A DNA stretch of 64,000 nucleotides from Dastarcus helophoroides (GCA_028583605.1 CM053333.1:32242976-32306975), one strand, 5' to 3'. Positions 14,470 to 25,543 are shown, counted from the first letter of the stretch. Translations and numbers: made by a program. Notes: generated from the letters alone by a model not told the origin.

Positions 14470-14630
14470 TTCATATTGTTGTTATTCTTTCATATTGTTG
14501 TTATTCTTTCATATTGTTGTTATTCTTTCATATTGTTGTTATTCTTTCATATTGTTGTTATTTTTTCATATTGTTGTTATTATTTCATTTTGTTGTTATT
14601 CTTTCACATTGCCGTTATTCTTTCATATTC
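14470..14630 (+). repeat. 19-bp minisatellite, ~8.5 copies
   Basis: Tandem 19-mer TTCATATTGTTGTTATTCT. The first five copies are nearly perfect and the last three drift (CATTTTG, CACATTG, GCCG). Because 19 is not a multiple of 3, all three frames stay open and give spurious Phe/Ile/Leu/Cys-rich frames. Confidence 0.95.
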
Positions 14631-14920
14631 TGGTTGGTTGTTCCATCTAGCTGTAATGAGCTGATGTAATAGAAATCGAGAAATGTATGAAACTTTAGAG
14701 CAGCGCTACTCAAAGTGTGCTCCGCGGAACCCTGGTGTTTCGCAAAGCCTTAGGTAGGGCTCCACCTGCAGTCACAATAAAATGAATACATGTATTAAAG
14801 AGGAACCTATCCTAACATATAAAGGCGAAAGTGTGTTTGTCTCTCTGTTTGTCCGCTTGCACGACTTAATTCCTGAAGCAATTTGGTATACGAGGCATCT
14901 TTTGCTTGACGGTGTCGTTA

Positions 14921-15850
14921 ATAGTGTTGCGCGTTATCGGTTCGAATGATTAATACGCCGTGACTTGTATCCACTTTATTTCAAAACTGAACTCGGATGT
15001 TTAACTAACTTATTTATTGACTTCTAACAACCAACTAACTAACTGAGGGAAAGCCGACTGGACCCCCTATATATAGATCTCGATTCAGGTTCTAGAAAAA
15101 TCCAGTAGATAAGGCTTATCGTTTGCCGAAATTTCTAGAGTGCTTACCTGCCGTTTGATTTATTATCGCGGCGGCTTCCCCTTATCAAATTTTCTAGAAA
15201 TTTCCTAACTTAACTTTATAATTACTATTACGGGCTCGAATTGATTACACTTGTCGAATAATACCCACTTTATTACCAAACTAAACTCGGATCACTACAA
15301 CTGAACAAATAACTCACTTATTATTGACTTCTACTAACTCACTAACTACACTGACTCTTAACTGACTAACTCGAGGGAGAGCTGGCCGCTTTATATAGTT
15401 TTGGCTTCCAGATTCTAGAACAATCCGGCAGATAAGGCTTATCGTTTGCCGAAATTTCCAGAACGCTTATTTGCCGTTTGCTTCGTTATCGCGGCCGCTT
15501 TCCCCTTATCAGATCTTTCTAGAAACTTTTCTTATGCACTAAATTCTACAATTTACATTTCGTTATACTGAGGAACACTGACGTAATTTCGGGAACGCTT
15601 ATCTGCCGTTTGCTTCATTATCGCGGCCGCTTTCCCCTTATCAGATCTTTCTAGAGACTTTTCTTATGCACTAAATTCTACAATTTACATTTTGTTACAC
15701 TGAGGAACACTGACGAAATTTCGGGAACGCTTATCTGCCGTTTGCTTCGTTATCGCGGCCGCTTTCCCCTTATCAGATCTTTCTAGAAACTTTTCTTATG
15801 CACTAAATTCTACAGTTTACATTTCGTTACACTACATTTTGTTACAATAG
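14921..15850 (-). mobile_element. Degraded LTR pair of the gypsy family, minus orientation
   Basis: 14925-15846 is flanked by ATAG on both sides (14921-14924 and 15847-15850). It is homologous, in reverse complement, to the LTRs at 21461 and 27033. A diverged LTR copy spans about 14925-15225 and a better one 15226-15846. They lie directly next to each other with no internal region. Shared blocks include CTTATCGTTTGCCGAAATTT, GCGGCCGCTTTCCCCTTATC and the TTATTGACTTCTA segment. The matching 4-bp duplication indicates a single insertion that later lost its interior, or a tandem-LTR integration. Confidence 0.75.
15450..15840 (-). repeat. Three-fold internal duplication inside the LTR
   Basis: The LTR segment from AATTTC(C/G) through GCGGCCGCTTTCCCC to the TTTACATT and GTTACACT stretch occurs three times, starting near 15453, 15595 and 15717, with spacings of 142 and 122. 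In LTR orientation this is the U3 part, so promoter-region DNA was multiplied. Confidence 0.85.
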
Positions 15851-17640
15851 GATACGTTTTCTTCTGAAAACTGTTCCAGACACCATCAAATTAATGTTAT
15901 GACTTAATTTTCTTATTTTATGGTAAATTTAATCCTCATCGTAACTAATCTATATAATAAATCTTCTAAGCACTGAGTGACAGACAATGCACAGCCTAAA
16001 CAGTTGGATCTAGGGACATAAAATTTCTCACTGTTCTTCGCCGTATTACATATGTGAGCAGTAAGAGAGTATTTTTCAAAATTCAGTTTCTAAGATAGTA
16101 AAAATGGGCATTAACGGGTAGATGAAGTTTATGCAATGAATAATACCCAAGATTGTATTTAAAGTTGCCTATAAGTGTTGGGAGTTGACATCGTTAACCG
16201 ACAACATTTTCATTTTAGATATTTTGAAGTTTCTTCTGGAAATTTCGAGTTTATAGTCAAAATTTTTTGCACACGATCAAAAATTTGAGAAATTTTGTTT
16301 GAAGGTTTTCCAAAAATTTCCGCTTAAAATATGAAATCTTTAGTTTACTGAAATTAAACACTGTTTTCAAACTTCGAATTTTACATAAATTTTGAGTAGC
16401 AGATGATAATTTCGATTTTAAGACTAAGATTTTTAAATTAAGATATTAAATTGTAAGTGTAAGTGTACATTGTAAGATTCCAGAAGAAAAAAATCAAAGT
16501 TTCATGAAAAAGGAAATTATTTTTAAAAATGTTTAGGATTTTTTTCTCAGTACATTTCGATGTTTTTCCAGTTTTAAATTTCAAGGGGGATTTCTAATGA
16601 TTTTCTTTTTAATTTCGACTTACTAATTAGAGTCCATATTTAAAGACAACAATTAAAATTTTTTCTCATTTATTATTTCTTAAATTTTCGGGGGAAATAT
16701 TAAAATCATGAAATTAAAAAAAGTTCAAAGAAATTTTAATTTTTTTTAAACTTTGGAAAAAAAAACTTCTTCGAATTTCTAAGTTTTTATTACGATTAAA
16801 ATTAAAAGCTTCAATCTTCATTTTAAAATGTCAGAGTAACAAGAAGTGCAAATTTGGGTTTTCTTGGGATGAAATGTCATATTGAAGACAAATTATACAA
16901 TTAAAATATATTATAAAATTTCGAGACTAAAGTCAAAATGCAGGGATTAAAGTCAAAATAACTTATATTAAATTTCTACAAAACTATTTCTCGAAATTTT
17001 TAGTTTAAAGGTAAAATTTGGAAATGATGTCGAAATTTTGAGAAGTGTGCAAGAAAAAGTCTTTCAGAAAAATGTTTACCCACAATTCACTTTAAACATC
17101 ATAATTTTTAAATCGAAGCCAGATTTTTTATGCTTTTCTTTCAAAAACACTTTTTTATATTTTAAACTTAAAAATTCTTCAAAATTTCCACTCTTCTTTA
17201 AATTTTTGTTAAAAATTTTAAACCTCACCATCTAAAAAATATTAGAAGTTTTCAGGAACAAAATAACCTCTACTTCCTCAAAAAATTTTGAAAAAAAATC
17301 AACATTTCTACAAAAAATTGAAATTTTGAATAAAGGTAGAAATTTTGAAATAATAAATCAAATTGTGAAAGGTTACAATTTCAAAAAAGAGTCAAAAATT
17401 TTGTTATATAAAAGCTGAATTTTCAAAAAGAGTGAAAATTGTGAACAATGTTTGAAAATTTTAAAAATGTCAGAATTTTGATAAAAACTCCATATTTGAA
17501 AAGGGAACTTCAAAAAAAGTAATTTTTTTAAACAAAGTAAAAGTTGAAACTTTGAGAAAAAGTTGATATTTTTAAATAAAATTGTTGAGATTTTCAAATA
17601 AGGTCGAAACTTAGAGAAATTGTCAAAAGCTTGAACAAAA
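15851..17640. other. AT-rich spacer within the hAT-like composite
   Basis: Up to about 16200 the sequence looks unique. From there to 17640 it is AT-rich degenerate DNA with ATTTCGA words in mixed orientation. No gene was found. The small frames at 17038-17235 and 17373-17597 are repeat-derived. Confidence 0.55.
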
Positions 17641-17900
17641 GTGAATATGTTTATTAATTTTATTTAACATTTCTTCGGCCCAATTTGGAAATATTTAAAT
17701 TTTTATTGTTTGTTGACAATATTCTAAACAGTTTTTGAAATATGACTACTTGATATTTAAATTTATTTAAAACATCACCTCATGACAGTTGACAAAATAA
17801 CAGGTTAGTTTACTTTACATAGAATAGGAAAAATAAAAAAATAGAAGACCAAAATTAGATATGAAAAAAATGTTGTTTTTTGATAAATTATAAAAATATA
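17641..17900 (+). repeat. Dispersed repeat family C copy
   Basis: Begins TGTTTATTAATTTTATTTAA and CATTTCTTCGGCCCAATTTGG. It continues with ATATGACTACTTGATATTTA, CATCACCTCATGACAGTTGAC and AACAGGTTAG. The first 70 bases match the arms of the palindrome at 52788-52898. The remainder matches 7115-7420. Confidence 0.7.
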
Positions 17901-17994
17901 AAATTATATAAAAAAAAATAATAAGAGTTTACCATGAAGAATTAAAGTAAATATATATTCCAAAAAACGGCATAAGTGTTTAAAAATAAATATT

Positions 17995-19240
17995 TCAGTA
18001 TAATCAAATCTACAGAAAAAATCAAAATTTTGAAAAAATTACAATTGTGAAAAAAAGCCTCAGTTTTGGGAAAATATCAAAATTTCGTGTCAAAATTTTC
18101 AAAAAATTTTGAAAATAAATCAAATTCTTAGAGAAAGGCGAAATTGTTAAAGTCTTGAAATTTGAAAAAAGTGGTAATTAAATGGAAACAGGGAAATTCG
18201 AAGTTTTCAAAATATAAAGTCGAAATGTTAAAAAAAAGCCAAAATGTTCAGGAAAGCCAAATTTTCAGTAAAAATCGAAGTAAGACGTCATCTTCAGAGA
18301 ATTCAAATAGTCGAGTTAAAAAAATCAAACACTTGAAAAAAGCCAGTGTTTTCAAAAATTGAAACCTTTTAAAAAATTCAAATTTTCAAAGAAAAATTGA
18401 AATGTTTTGAAAAAATCGAATTTAAAGGCAGATTTGGTAGAAATTTCCAGTTAAAATATAAAAAAAACGACATTTTCATTAATAAGGACAGATATTTGAA
18501 GAAAATTTAACTTTTCAAAAAATTCAAATTTTTGAGATAAATCAAAATATTTAAAAAATTTGAAATATTGAATAGGAAATTTTTAAAGGGGTTAAAATTT
18601 CCAAAAAAGAACATTTTCAATAAAGACAAAAATTATAAAATTTAAACAGATCAAAGCATTATCAACATTTATCTAAATAAGATAGAATTTTAAAGAAGTT
18701 GGGATTTTCAAAAAGGCAAAATTTGAAAAACGAATTGAAATGTTTAAAAAAAATCGAATTTAAAGGCAGATTTGGTAGAAATTTCGAGTCAAAATGTAAA
18801 AAACGACATTTTCATTAATAAGGACAGATATTTGAAGAAAGTCAACTTTTCAAAAAATTCAAATTTTCGAGATAAATCAAAATATTTAAGAAATTTGAAA
18901 TATTAAATAGGAAATTTTTAAAGGGGTTAAAATTTCCAAAAAAGAAAAATTTTAATAAAGACAAAAATTATAAAAATTAAACAGATCAAAGCATTATCAA
19001 AATTCATCTAAATAAGATATAGAAATAAGTTGGAATTTTCAAAAGGGCAAAATTTGGAAAACGAAACTTTCAAAATTAAGTCAAAATTTCGAGAAAATTT
19101 TGAAATTTTGGGGTCGAACAAGAAACGGTCAACACTGTAAAAAAATTGGATATTTTAAAATGTTGAAATTTTCGAAATAAGCCGAAATTTTCAATAAAAA
19201 ACAAAGTCTTCAAAAATGTCTAAATTTTCAAAAGGGGACC
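17995..19240. repeat. A-rich satellite with a ~338-bp tandem duplication
   Basis: AAATTTTCAAAA and GTCGAAAT words in A-rich orientation. A block around TTTAAAGGCAGATTTGGTAG recurs at 18421 and 18759, and the sequence after each copy stays alignable for about 300 bases. Confidence 0.75.
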
Positions 19241-19644
19241 CCAGAATCCTTGCTCTTCTTTCACGCAGGCGAAGTACCACTAGTTATTAATAAACAAGAC
19301 TATCTCTCTGAAGCTGATAGCTTGGCTGTCGAAAGGCGGGGTTCCGTTAAAAATTTAGTTTTTTAAAAGGGTTCCATCACCAAAAAAGTTTGAGAACCGC
19401 TGCTCTAGAGTGTTGTTTATCGCGAAGTGTATGCAGGTATCTAGACGTCTAAGACATACTAGAGATTTGCCAGAAGTAAATGTCAGATATACATACATGC
19501 TCCCTTATTAAGATTCATTCACTATCCCGTAATTGATTCGGTTATTCTTTGTTGTATTACGTTCGGTTTCTTAGTCTAAATAAAGCGTTTTAAATTCACC
19601 GCATATTTACTAGTTCATTGCTTTATAGATACTATCTAGTAATA

Positions 19645-19956
19645 GAAATACAAATCTTGTCCCCTGAAACCAAGAAAGATTAAAAAACACAACAAAGGTT
19701 GCCCTGTTTTTTCATTTTTCTTGATTTGAGGGGACAAGATTTGTATTTCAATTTTTGAAGATAATCAAGATTTTTTTGTTTTGGTGGAATGGACTGGTCC
19801 TTGGTTATCTTCAAAAATTGAAATATAAAACTTGTCCCCTGAAACCAAGAAAAATTAAAAAACACAACAAAGGTTGCTTTAACGCGTTTCACAGCCAAGC
19901 TATCATCTTCAGAGAAATACTGAGAGCTAATCAAGGACCAGTCCGTTCTACCAAAA
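19645..19956. repeat. Fold-back family B, double copy
   Basis: A short hairpin (19645-19767) has inverted CTTGTCCCCTGAAACC and GGGGACAAG arms. It is followed by a copy starting GGTGGAATGGACTGGTCCTT (about 19782) and ending CCAGTCCGTTCTACC. A ribozyme-like centre in minus orientation (AGCCAAGCTATCATCTTCAG) lies at about 19890-19920. Confidence 0.8.
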
Positions 19957-20853
19957 CGAAAAAATATCTAGTAATAGTAAAGAACGGTAATCGATTTAAT
20001 TGTTGGGACCCCGTACACCAGAGTTCATTTCTTATAGAAAAAACTAGTTGGTTTGCATAGAATTCTGAGATAAATTCTCACGCCGGGTAATTACGATTAT
20101 CTTCAAGTTTGGTGAAGAGGGACTGCAGGACATTTGCTTAGAATCCAAGTAATGGAAAAACTTAGGGGATCGATATTCGAGTTAATTCTAGTTAAAGACA
20201 AAGGCGGTGATTTATTGATCGTTTGGATGTGAACAAAATAATAAGTGGGCGAAAAGGCTAGAAGAAACTTTTAAGAAAATAAATAAACTTTAATAAAGGA
20301 CAATTATTCATAACATCATTTATAAATGCGCTGTAGGGAGATGACCAGGTAAAATGAAATGCAACTAACTTGAGAAAATAAATAATGAAGTTTTTAATGA
20401 AATGAAACTTTATTAACAACTCAGGAGTCGCAAATGGCGCACAGATGGCGCTACTGGATAAACTTATATTTCCATGCCATATTAAGTTTTTTAAACGCTA
20501 CCATCTACACCCTATTCAACTTTTAATTAGCTTAAGATTAAATTGTAACGCAGGATATTGCATATTATAAAACTGCTGGTGACTTTCAGCTAGCAGCAAA
20601 GGCTTTTAAATCTGACCATTTTAAAGCTTAGTTTGAGGATGTGATAAAATCTAGAATTCCAAGCTGCATCAGAATAGGGATGTTGACAAAACATCGAAGT
20701 CATCATCGATGATTCGAGAATAATGAAACTTAGGCCATCGAGGTTCTTTGACATCGATGTAATGGAGTGAATTTGTAAAATGGTGGCGAAGTACAAGTTG
20801 AGAAAAAAAAATAGAATATCAAATTCAACTTTAAGACTTGATAAATAAAGTTA
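19957..20853. other. Unique-looking non-coding sequence
   Basis: No coding signal. TAGGGATGTTGACAAAACATCG at about 20676-20697 resembles a hAT-type terminus. I could not find a partner end or a target duplication. Confidence 0.45.
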
Positions 20854-20972
20854 AAATACAAATCTTGTCCGCTGAAATGAAGAAAGATTAAAAAACACAA
20901 CAAAGTATCTCTCTGAAGATAACAGCTTGGCTATCGAAACGCATTGTAGTGTTTTTTAATCTTTAGTCTTGT
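20854..20972 (+). repeat. Fold-back family B copy
   Basis: Left part TACAAATCTTGTCC to AACACAACAAAG, then the plus-strand ribozyme-like centre CTCTCTGAAGATAACAGCTTGG, CTATCGAAACGCATT, and a TTTTTTAATCTTTAGTC end. Confidence 0.75.
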
Positions 20973-21460
20973 TAAAACATCCTACTGGCGGTGCTGTGAA
21001 GGCATAATATGGTTATCCTTTGCGAGTGGATTAAACATAAAACAAAAATTTTTTTAAATCTAGATTTTTTTCTCAAACTTTCGTATTTTTTCCCAACATC
21101 GTGCATTTTTCTCAAAAGTTTTCACAAAATCTTGAATTTTTGCTCTAAAATTTAAATTTTTCCCACAATTTAAAATATTGTTCCAAAAAAATATTAATTT
21201 TTCCCAAATTTTTTAATTTTCTTTTCGAAATTTAAAATGTTTCCCAAAATTAAGAATTTTTTGCATATTTCGAAACTTCCCTAAAATATCATTTTCCATA
21301 AATTTGAAATGTTTTCCAAAAATTTGAATTATTTCTCAAATTTCCAATTTCCTTAAAAATCTGAATTATATGCTTTACATTTCAAACTTTTTCCAAGATT
21401 TCACACTCTTTTCAAAATTTAAATATATTTTTCCAAAATTTCGAATTTTTTCTAAAATAT
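20973..21460. repeat. AT-rich satellite at the 5' flank of the gypsy element
   Basis: From about 21045 the sequence is built of TTTCCCAAAATTT and TTTCGAATTTTTTC words. The same sequence type resumes immediately after 27411, so the retrotransposon landed inside this tract. Confidence 0.75.
21457..21460. other. Target-site duplication, left copy (ATAT)
   Basis: ATAT directly precedes the TGTAACG start of the 5' LTR. The identical ATAT at 27408-27411 follows the 3' LTR. Four-base duplications are usual for Ty3/gypsy integrases. Confidence 0.85.
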
Positions 21461-21656
21461 TGTAACGCGATGTAAATAGATAAAATAGGATTTAGAATAG
21501 AATTGTAGAATTTAGTAAATAATAAAAGGGTCTAGAAGGATCTGATAAGGGGAAAGCGGCCGCGGTAACGAAACAAATGGCAGATAAGCGTTCCAGAAAT
21601 TTCGGCAAACGATAAGACTTATCTGCCGAAAAATTCTAGGAGCCGGGGGCCAAAAC

Positions 21657-21664
21657 TATAAAAA
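21657..21664 (+). promoter_or_regulatory. LTR TATA box
   Basis: TATAAAAA lies 196 bases into the LTR, with an arthropod initiator-like TCAGT at 21686-21690, about 29 bases downstream. This predicts the transcript start and the U3/R border. The copy in the 3' LTR is at 27229-27236. Confidence 0.75.
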
Positions 21665-21778
21665 GGCGGTCAGCTTTCCCTCGAGTCAGTTAGTTAGAAT
21701 CAGTGCAATTAGCGAGTTAGTAGAAGTCAATAATAAGTGAGTTAATTGTCAATTGTGGTGATACAAGTTGAGTTCAGT

Positions 21779-21784
21779 AATAAA
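21779..21784 (+). promoter_or_regulatory. LTR polyadenylation signal (AATAAA)
   Basis: AATAAA is followed within about 50 bases by the LTR end. In the 3' LTR the same signal is at 27351-27356 and would end the genomic RNA. Confidence 0.6.
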
Positions 21785-21837
21785 GTGGGTCTTATTCGAT
21801 AAGTGTAATCAATTCGAACCGATAAGCCCGTAACATC

Positions 21838-21854
21838 TGGTGTCAGAAGCGGAA
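21838..21854 (+). promoter_or_regulatory. Primer-binding site, tRNA-Leu type
   Basis: TGGTGTCAGAAGCGGAA lies two bases after the 5' LTR. It is complementary to the 3' end of eukaryotic tRNA-Leu species that end in CCCACTTCTGACA plus CCA. I see a mismatch at position 13 and divergence at the last bases. This site would prime minus-strand DNA synthesis. Confidence 0.8.
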
Positions 21855-21951
21855 TTTTTATTCCTCCTTATTACGAAGAAATTAACCAAATGTTCCCGCG
21901 GTTGACTTTATCTCGGACAAAAAAAAAATCTTGAACATTCTACTAAGCTTT

Positions 21952-23460
21952 ATGGATACAAGATTAAAATCGGCCAAAATGGAACAACAAATGCAAGCGT
22001 TATTAGCAATGTTTAAAGACCAAGGAAAGACGGCAAGAAAAAGAACAGGAGGAAGAACAAAGACGACAAGAAAAAGAGCAGGAAGAAGAACGAAGACGAC
22101 AAGAAAAAGAACAGGAAGAAGAACGAAGACGACAAGAAAAAGAACAGGAGGAAGAACGAAGACGACAAGAAAAAAACAGGAGGAAGAACGAAGACGACAA
22201 GAAAAAGAACAGGAAGAAGAACGAAGACGAGAAGAAAAAGAACAGGAAGAAGAACGAAGACAACAAGACGAAGAATGAAGACGGCAAGAAAAAGAACAGG
22301 AAGAAGAACGAAGACGACAAGAAAAAGAACAGGAGGAAGAACGAAGACGACAAGAAAAACAAGAAGAAGATCAGAAAAGGAATGCAGAAAAACAAGAATT
22401 GCATAGTCTATTAGCAAACATGACAGAAAAAATGGGAGTAGACGCTGCAAAAATAAGAGAAGAAATGAAAGAACAAATTACAGGAATGAAAGAACAATTT
22501 ACAGGAATGAGAGAAGAAATGCAAGAAGAGATTGACGAAGTCAAAGAAGAATTCAACAGCAAGCTTGTTGATTTGGAAAATGCAACACAGAAGAGGATTA
22601 GCAACATCGAAAATGACGTGAAGAAGTTGCTAAGTGGACAAGTCACACAACACGAATCCGAAAGTGTACCTGCTAGTTCTTCCCAAAAGGTGAAACCTCC
22701 GACCTATGACGGAAAAACATCCTTCCAGACCTACAGAAAACAGTTCAAAGCTGCTGCTAAGGCCAATCGGTGGACGGAAGAAGCAAAGGCGACTTCATTG
22801 GTGGTATCCCTGCGCGGAGATGCTCTGGAATTACTCCGAACTCTATCTGATCACGAACAATCCAACTACAAAGATCTAGTTAGGGCTTTAGAGCTGAGAT
22901 TTGGAGACCACCATTTGCAGCAAGTTTTCCAGTCACAGTTGCTAGTGAGAAGGCAAAAAAATGGCGAAACCCTGCAAGAATTCGAGGTTGACGTGAGAAG
23001 ACTGACGTATATTGCCTATCCAACAGCACCAACCGACTTTCTGGAACTTCACGCAGTTAGAATCTTCATAGAAGAAATAAGAGATCCGGAAGTCCAGAGA
23101 GTGATACGCTTGTCAGACGTCCGAACATCAAGGGAGGCACTGATTAGAGCTTTGGAGGTTGAAGCTGCTTACAAGGTTTCAAAGCCAGGGGCATCACGGA
23201 GAATTAGGAAGGCCGACATCGAAGAGGTTACGAATGACCCTGATCTGGCGAACATAAACACCAACATGAAGGAAATGAACGCGAACATAAAGAAAATGGA
23301 TGGGAGCATAAGCGCCAACATGCAGGAAATGAACGCGAGCATCAAAGAACTGGTAGGAACTCTTAAACGCAGATCCAATAGAAGCACATGTTACAACTGT
23401 GGCAAACCGGGGCACTTCAAGAAGGACTGCAGATCAGCCCCAAGAAGTCGACAAGCCTAA
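21952..23460 (+). pseudogene. gag: gag polyprotein, interrupted by one in-frame stop
   Basis: Gag forms the virus-like particle of the element. I chose the ATG at 21952 because it is the first ATG in frame after the leader. The N-terminal part (about 22020-22370) is a charged Arg/Glu/Gln/Lys repeat likely to form a coiled coil. TGA at 22276-22278 interrupts it, apparently a CGA to TGA change inside the repeat. The frame then stays open from 22279. After the repeat comes a further helical stretch, then a capsid-like region from about 22690 (KPPTYDGKTSFQTYRKQF) to about 23170 that resembles Retrotrans_gag. A single CCHC zinc knuckle (CYNCGKPGHFKKDC) lies at 23390-23431, just before the stop. 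Its last 73 bases overlap pol. Confidence 0.88.
22020..22372 (+). repeat. 33-bp tandem repeat in gag, ~10 copies
   Basis: An 11-codon unit (ACGACAAGAAAAAGAACAGG and then GAAGAACGAAG) is repeated about ten times with single-base variants. The reading register of the repeat changes near 22170, where one G is missing compared with neighbouring units. Upstream of this the frame reads Lys-Thr-Arg-Arg-Thr-Gly type, downstream Gln-Glu-Glu-Glu-Arg-Arg type. Both registers are free of stops. Confidence 0.9.
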
Positions 23461-24599
23461 CAGCAGAAAAACTAAAATCGGCCAGTGGGAAGGGGCACTC
23501 ACTGGCTGGTGTCGAGCAACGAGCCCCCAAAACTCTTTCCATCAAACAAATAAAAAGGACCATGGAAAGTTTGGTAGTGCAAGCCAGCGTAGATAAAAGG
23601 AATGTACAGGCAACAGTGGACACAGGCGCCATGGTTACTTTAGCACGAAGGAACATTCTACCGTCACAACCGAAGGTACTGTCGCAGGGAATGGTCCTCA
23701 GAACAGTTACAGGAGATACTGCGCCAATTATAGGAGAGGCAGACGTCATGATTGGTCTGGGAAAAATGCAGATTTTGCATCGGGTGTTGGTGGCAGATAT
23801 CGAAGACGAGCTGATTCTGGGGATGGACGTAATCAGGCAACACGGCTTTACTTTCGACCCAGCGCAGAACATTTTAAGGATTGGGAATGAAGAGCTTGTT
23901 CTAACAACACCAAAGGACACTCCAAAAGAGGTAAGACTGTTTGCCTGCGAAACAGCTGTGGTGCAGGAAAGCAGCGAGAAGACGGTTATGGCTGTGGTGG
24001 AAGGAGATTTGGGCTGCTGCGTTGGATTAGTGGAACCGACTTATGACATTTTCAAGGATTTACTAGTGGCGAGATTCGTGGTTAAAACATCTCAGAAGGT
24101 ACCTGTAAGAGTTGCCAACGTGTTCCCAACAGCACGCTCAATCAAGAAGGGTAGTACTCTGGCAGTCTGTACCCCGGTAGTCTCAATAAGCTCCTTGGAT
24201 GACAAATGTGCGCCAGTACAGGAAACGAAGATTGGGCAAGTCAAGTTGGAAGTGGACTTGAAACACCTGTCCAAGGAAGAAGCAGCTCTGGCTAAATCAT
24301 TTCTACGGAAAAAGCTAGGAAGAACGGATGTAGTCCGACACAAAATCAACACCGGCGATGCAACACCTATTCGTCAACACCTTAGAAGATTACCGGTGGC
24401 CAAGCAAGATGAAGTCGCAGGACTGGTTAAGAACATGATGAAGGATGGAGTCATCGAGGAGTCCAATAGTCCATGGTCTTCCTCTGTAGTCTTTGTTACA
24501 AAGAAGGACGGGTCAACAAAATTCTGTGTCGACTACCGGAAATTAAACGACGTCAAAAAAAGGATAGCTACCCCTTGCCAAGGATTGATGACACCTTAA
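23388..24599 (+). pseudogene. pol: pol fragment: aspartic protease and N-terminal reverse transcriptase
   Basis: The frame opens 73 bases before the gag stop, in the -1 register relative to gag, which suggests Gag-Pol made by frameshifting. The protease active site is DTGA at residues 78-81, with the partner ILGMD at 143-147. A linker follows. Reverse transcriptase starts around residue 295 (KHLSKEEAALAKSF), with INTGDATPIRQHLRRLP, the SPWSSSVVFVTKKDGS block and FCVDYRKLND. About 24550-24562 an A-run carries a 1-base shift, so the last 12 or so codons to 24599 are out of phase. The rest of the enzyme continues in the next frame. Confidence 0.9.
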
Positions 24600-25543
24600 C
24601 AACTTTGTCTGGGTCCACCTGGTTTTCAACTTTGGACTTGAAAAGTGGATATTGGCAAGTAAGCATAGACCCCGACGACAAAGAAAAGACGGCCTTTTCA
24701 TCTGGGAGTGGATTATATCAGTTCACGGTTATGCCTTTTGGACTATGCAACGCACCGGCTACTTTCGAACGTCTAATGGAACTGGTACTTCGAGGACTCA
24801 CTTGGAAAACATGCTCGGTTTACCTAGATGACGTCATGGTGATGGGCAAGAGCTTTAAAGAACATCTGGAAAATCTTCAAGAAGTTTTCGACAGATTAAA
24901 GCAAGCCAACTTACTGAATCCAAAGAAGTGCTCTTTGTTCGAAAGGAAAGTAGAATTTTTGGGCCACACTGTATCAGCCGCAGGAGTTGAAACAAATATC
25001 AGCAAGACTCAAGCAATTCGTGACTGGCCAAGACCCAAAGACAAACCTGAACTGAGGAGTTTCCTGGGGTCATGTACCTATTACAGAAGATTTGTGAAAT
25101 GTTTCGCCAACATCGCTGCGCCGTTACCTCAACTAACGGAAGGAAGAAGACCGTACGTCTGGACTTCCGACTGTAATACCGCTTTCCGGAAACTGAAGTC
25201 CGCCTTGTGTACAAGCCCTATCTTGACTTATCCTCAGCAGATTGGGAAGTTTGTGTTAGACACAGATGCCAGCAACGTCGGCATTGGAGCTGTGCTGTCC
25301 CAAGTTCAAGGCGGCGAAGAAAGAGTGATCGAATATTGCAGCAAGATCCTGACGAAGCCGGAGAGGAACTATTGCACCACCAGGAAGGAACTACTTGCGA
25401 TAGTGAAGGCCGTGGAACACTTTCACAAGTATTTGTACGGGCAAGAATTCCTCATCAGAACAGACCATTCGGCACTTTCTTGGTTACTCCGAATGAAGAA
25501 CGCAGAGGGACAGACGGCTAGATGGTTAGAAAGGCTTCAGTAG
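24554..25543 (+). pseudogene. pol: pol fragment: reverse transcriptase catalytic core and RNase H
   Basis: This continues reverse transcriptase in a new frame from KKDSYPLPRIDD. Motifs in order are FSTLDLKSGYWQ, MPFGLCNAPATF, the catalytic YLDD (24821-24832), FLGHTVS, and the thumb/connection block with TYYRRF. RNase H follows with LDTDAS, the TTRKELLAI block and the RTDHSALSWL block, so its acidic catalytic residues are present. A TAG at 25541-25543 stops the frame within the conserved block that normally links RNase H to integrase. The frame is open again immediately after. Catalytic residues look intact, so the damage is confined to frame and stop lesions. Confidence 0.92.

Larger units (their letters stand above)
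14693..19410. mobile_element. hAT-like composite element with 8-bp target duplication
   Basis: The body is 14701-19402 (4,702 bp). The left end starts CAGCGCTACTCAAA and the right end, read inward, starts CAGCGGTTCTCAAAC. Both reach a GGAACCC block about 30 bases in. The flanks CTTTAGAG (14693-14700) and CTCTAGAG (19403-19410) agree at 7 of 8 bases. The ends resemble hAT superfamily termini. The interior holds an LTR-pair insertion, a family C copy and A-rich satellite, and no transposase. It is either an old element filled by later insertions, or two related ends that pair by chance. Confidence 0.6.
21461..21835 (+). repeat. 5' LTR
   Basis: Starts TGTAACGCG and ends CCCGTAACA (TG...CA), 375 bp, matching 27033-27407. 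It holds a TATA box, an initiator-like TCAGT and an AATAAA signal in the expected order for U3-R-U5. Confidence 0.95.

Noticed and set aside
14441..14669. Three overlapping small frames rich in Phe, Ile, Leu and Cys
   Set aside because: Produced by the 19-bp minisatellite, open in all three frames.
22003..22646. Minus-strand frames opposite gag
   Set aside because: Mirror frames of the charged gag repeat, with Ser/Phe/Leu-only composition.
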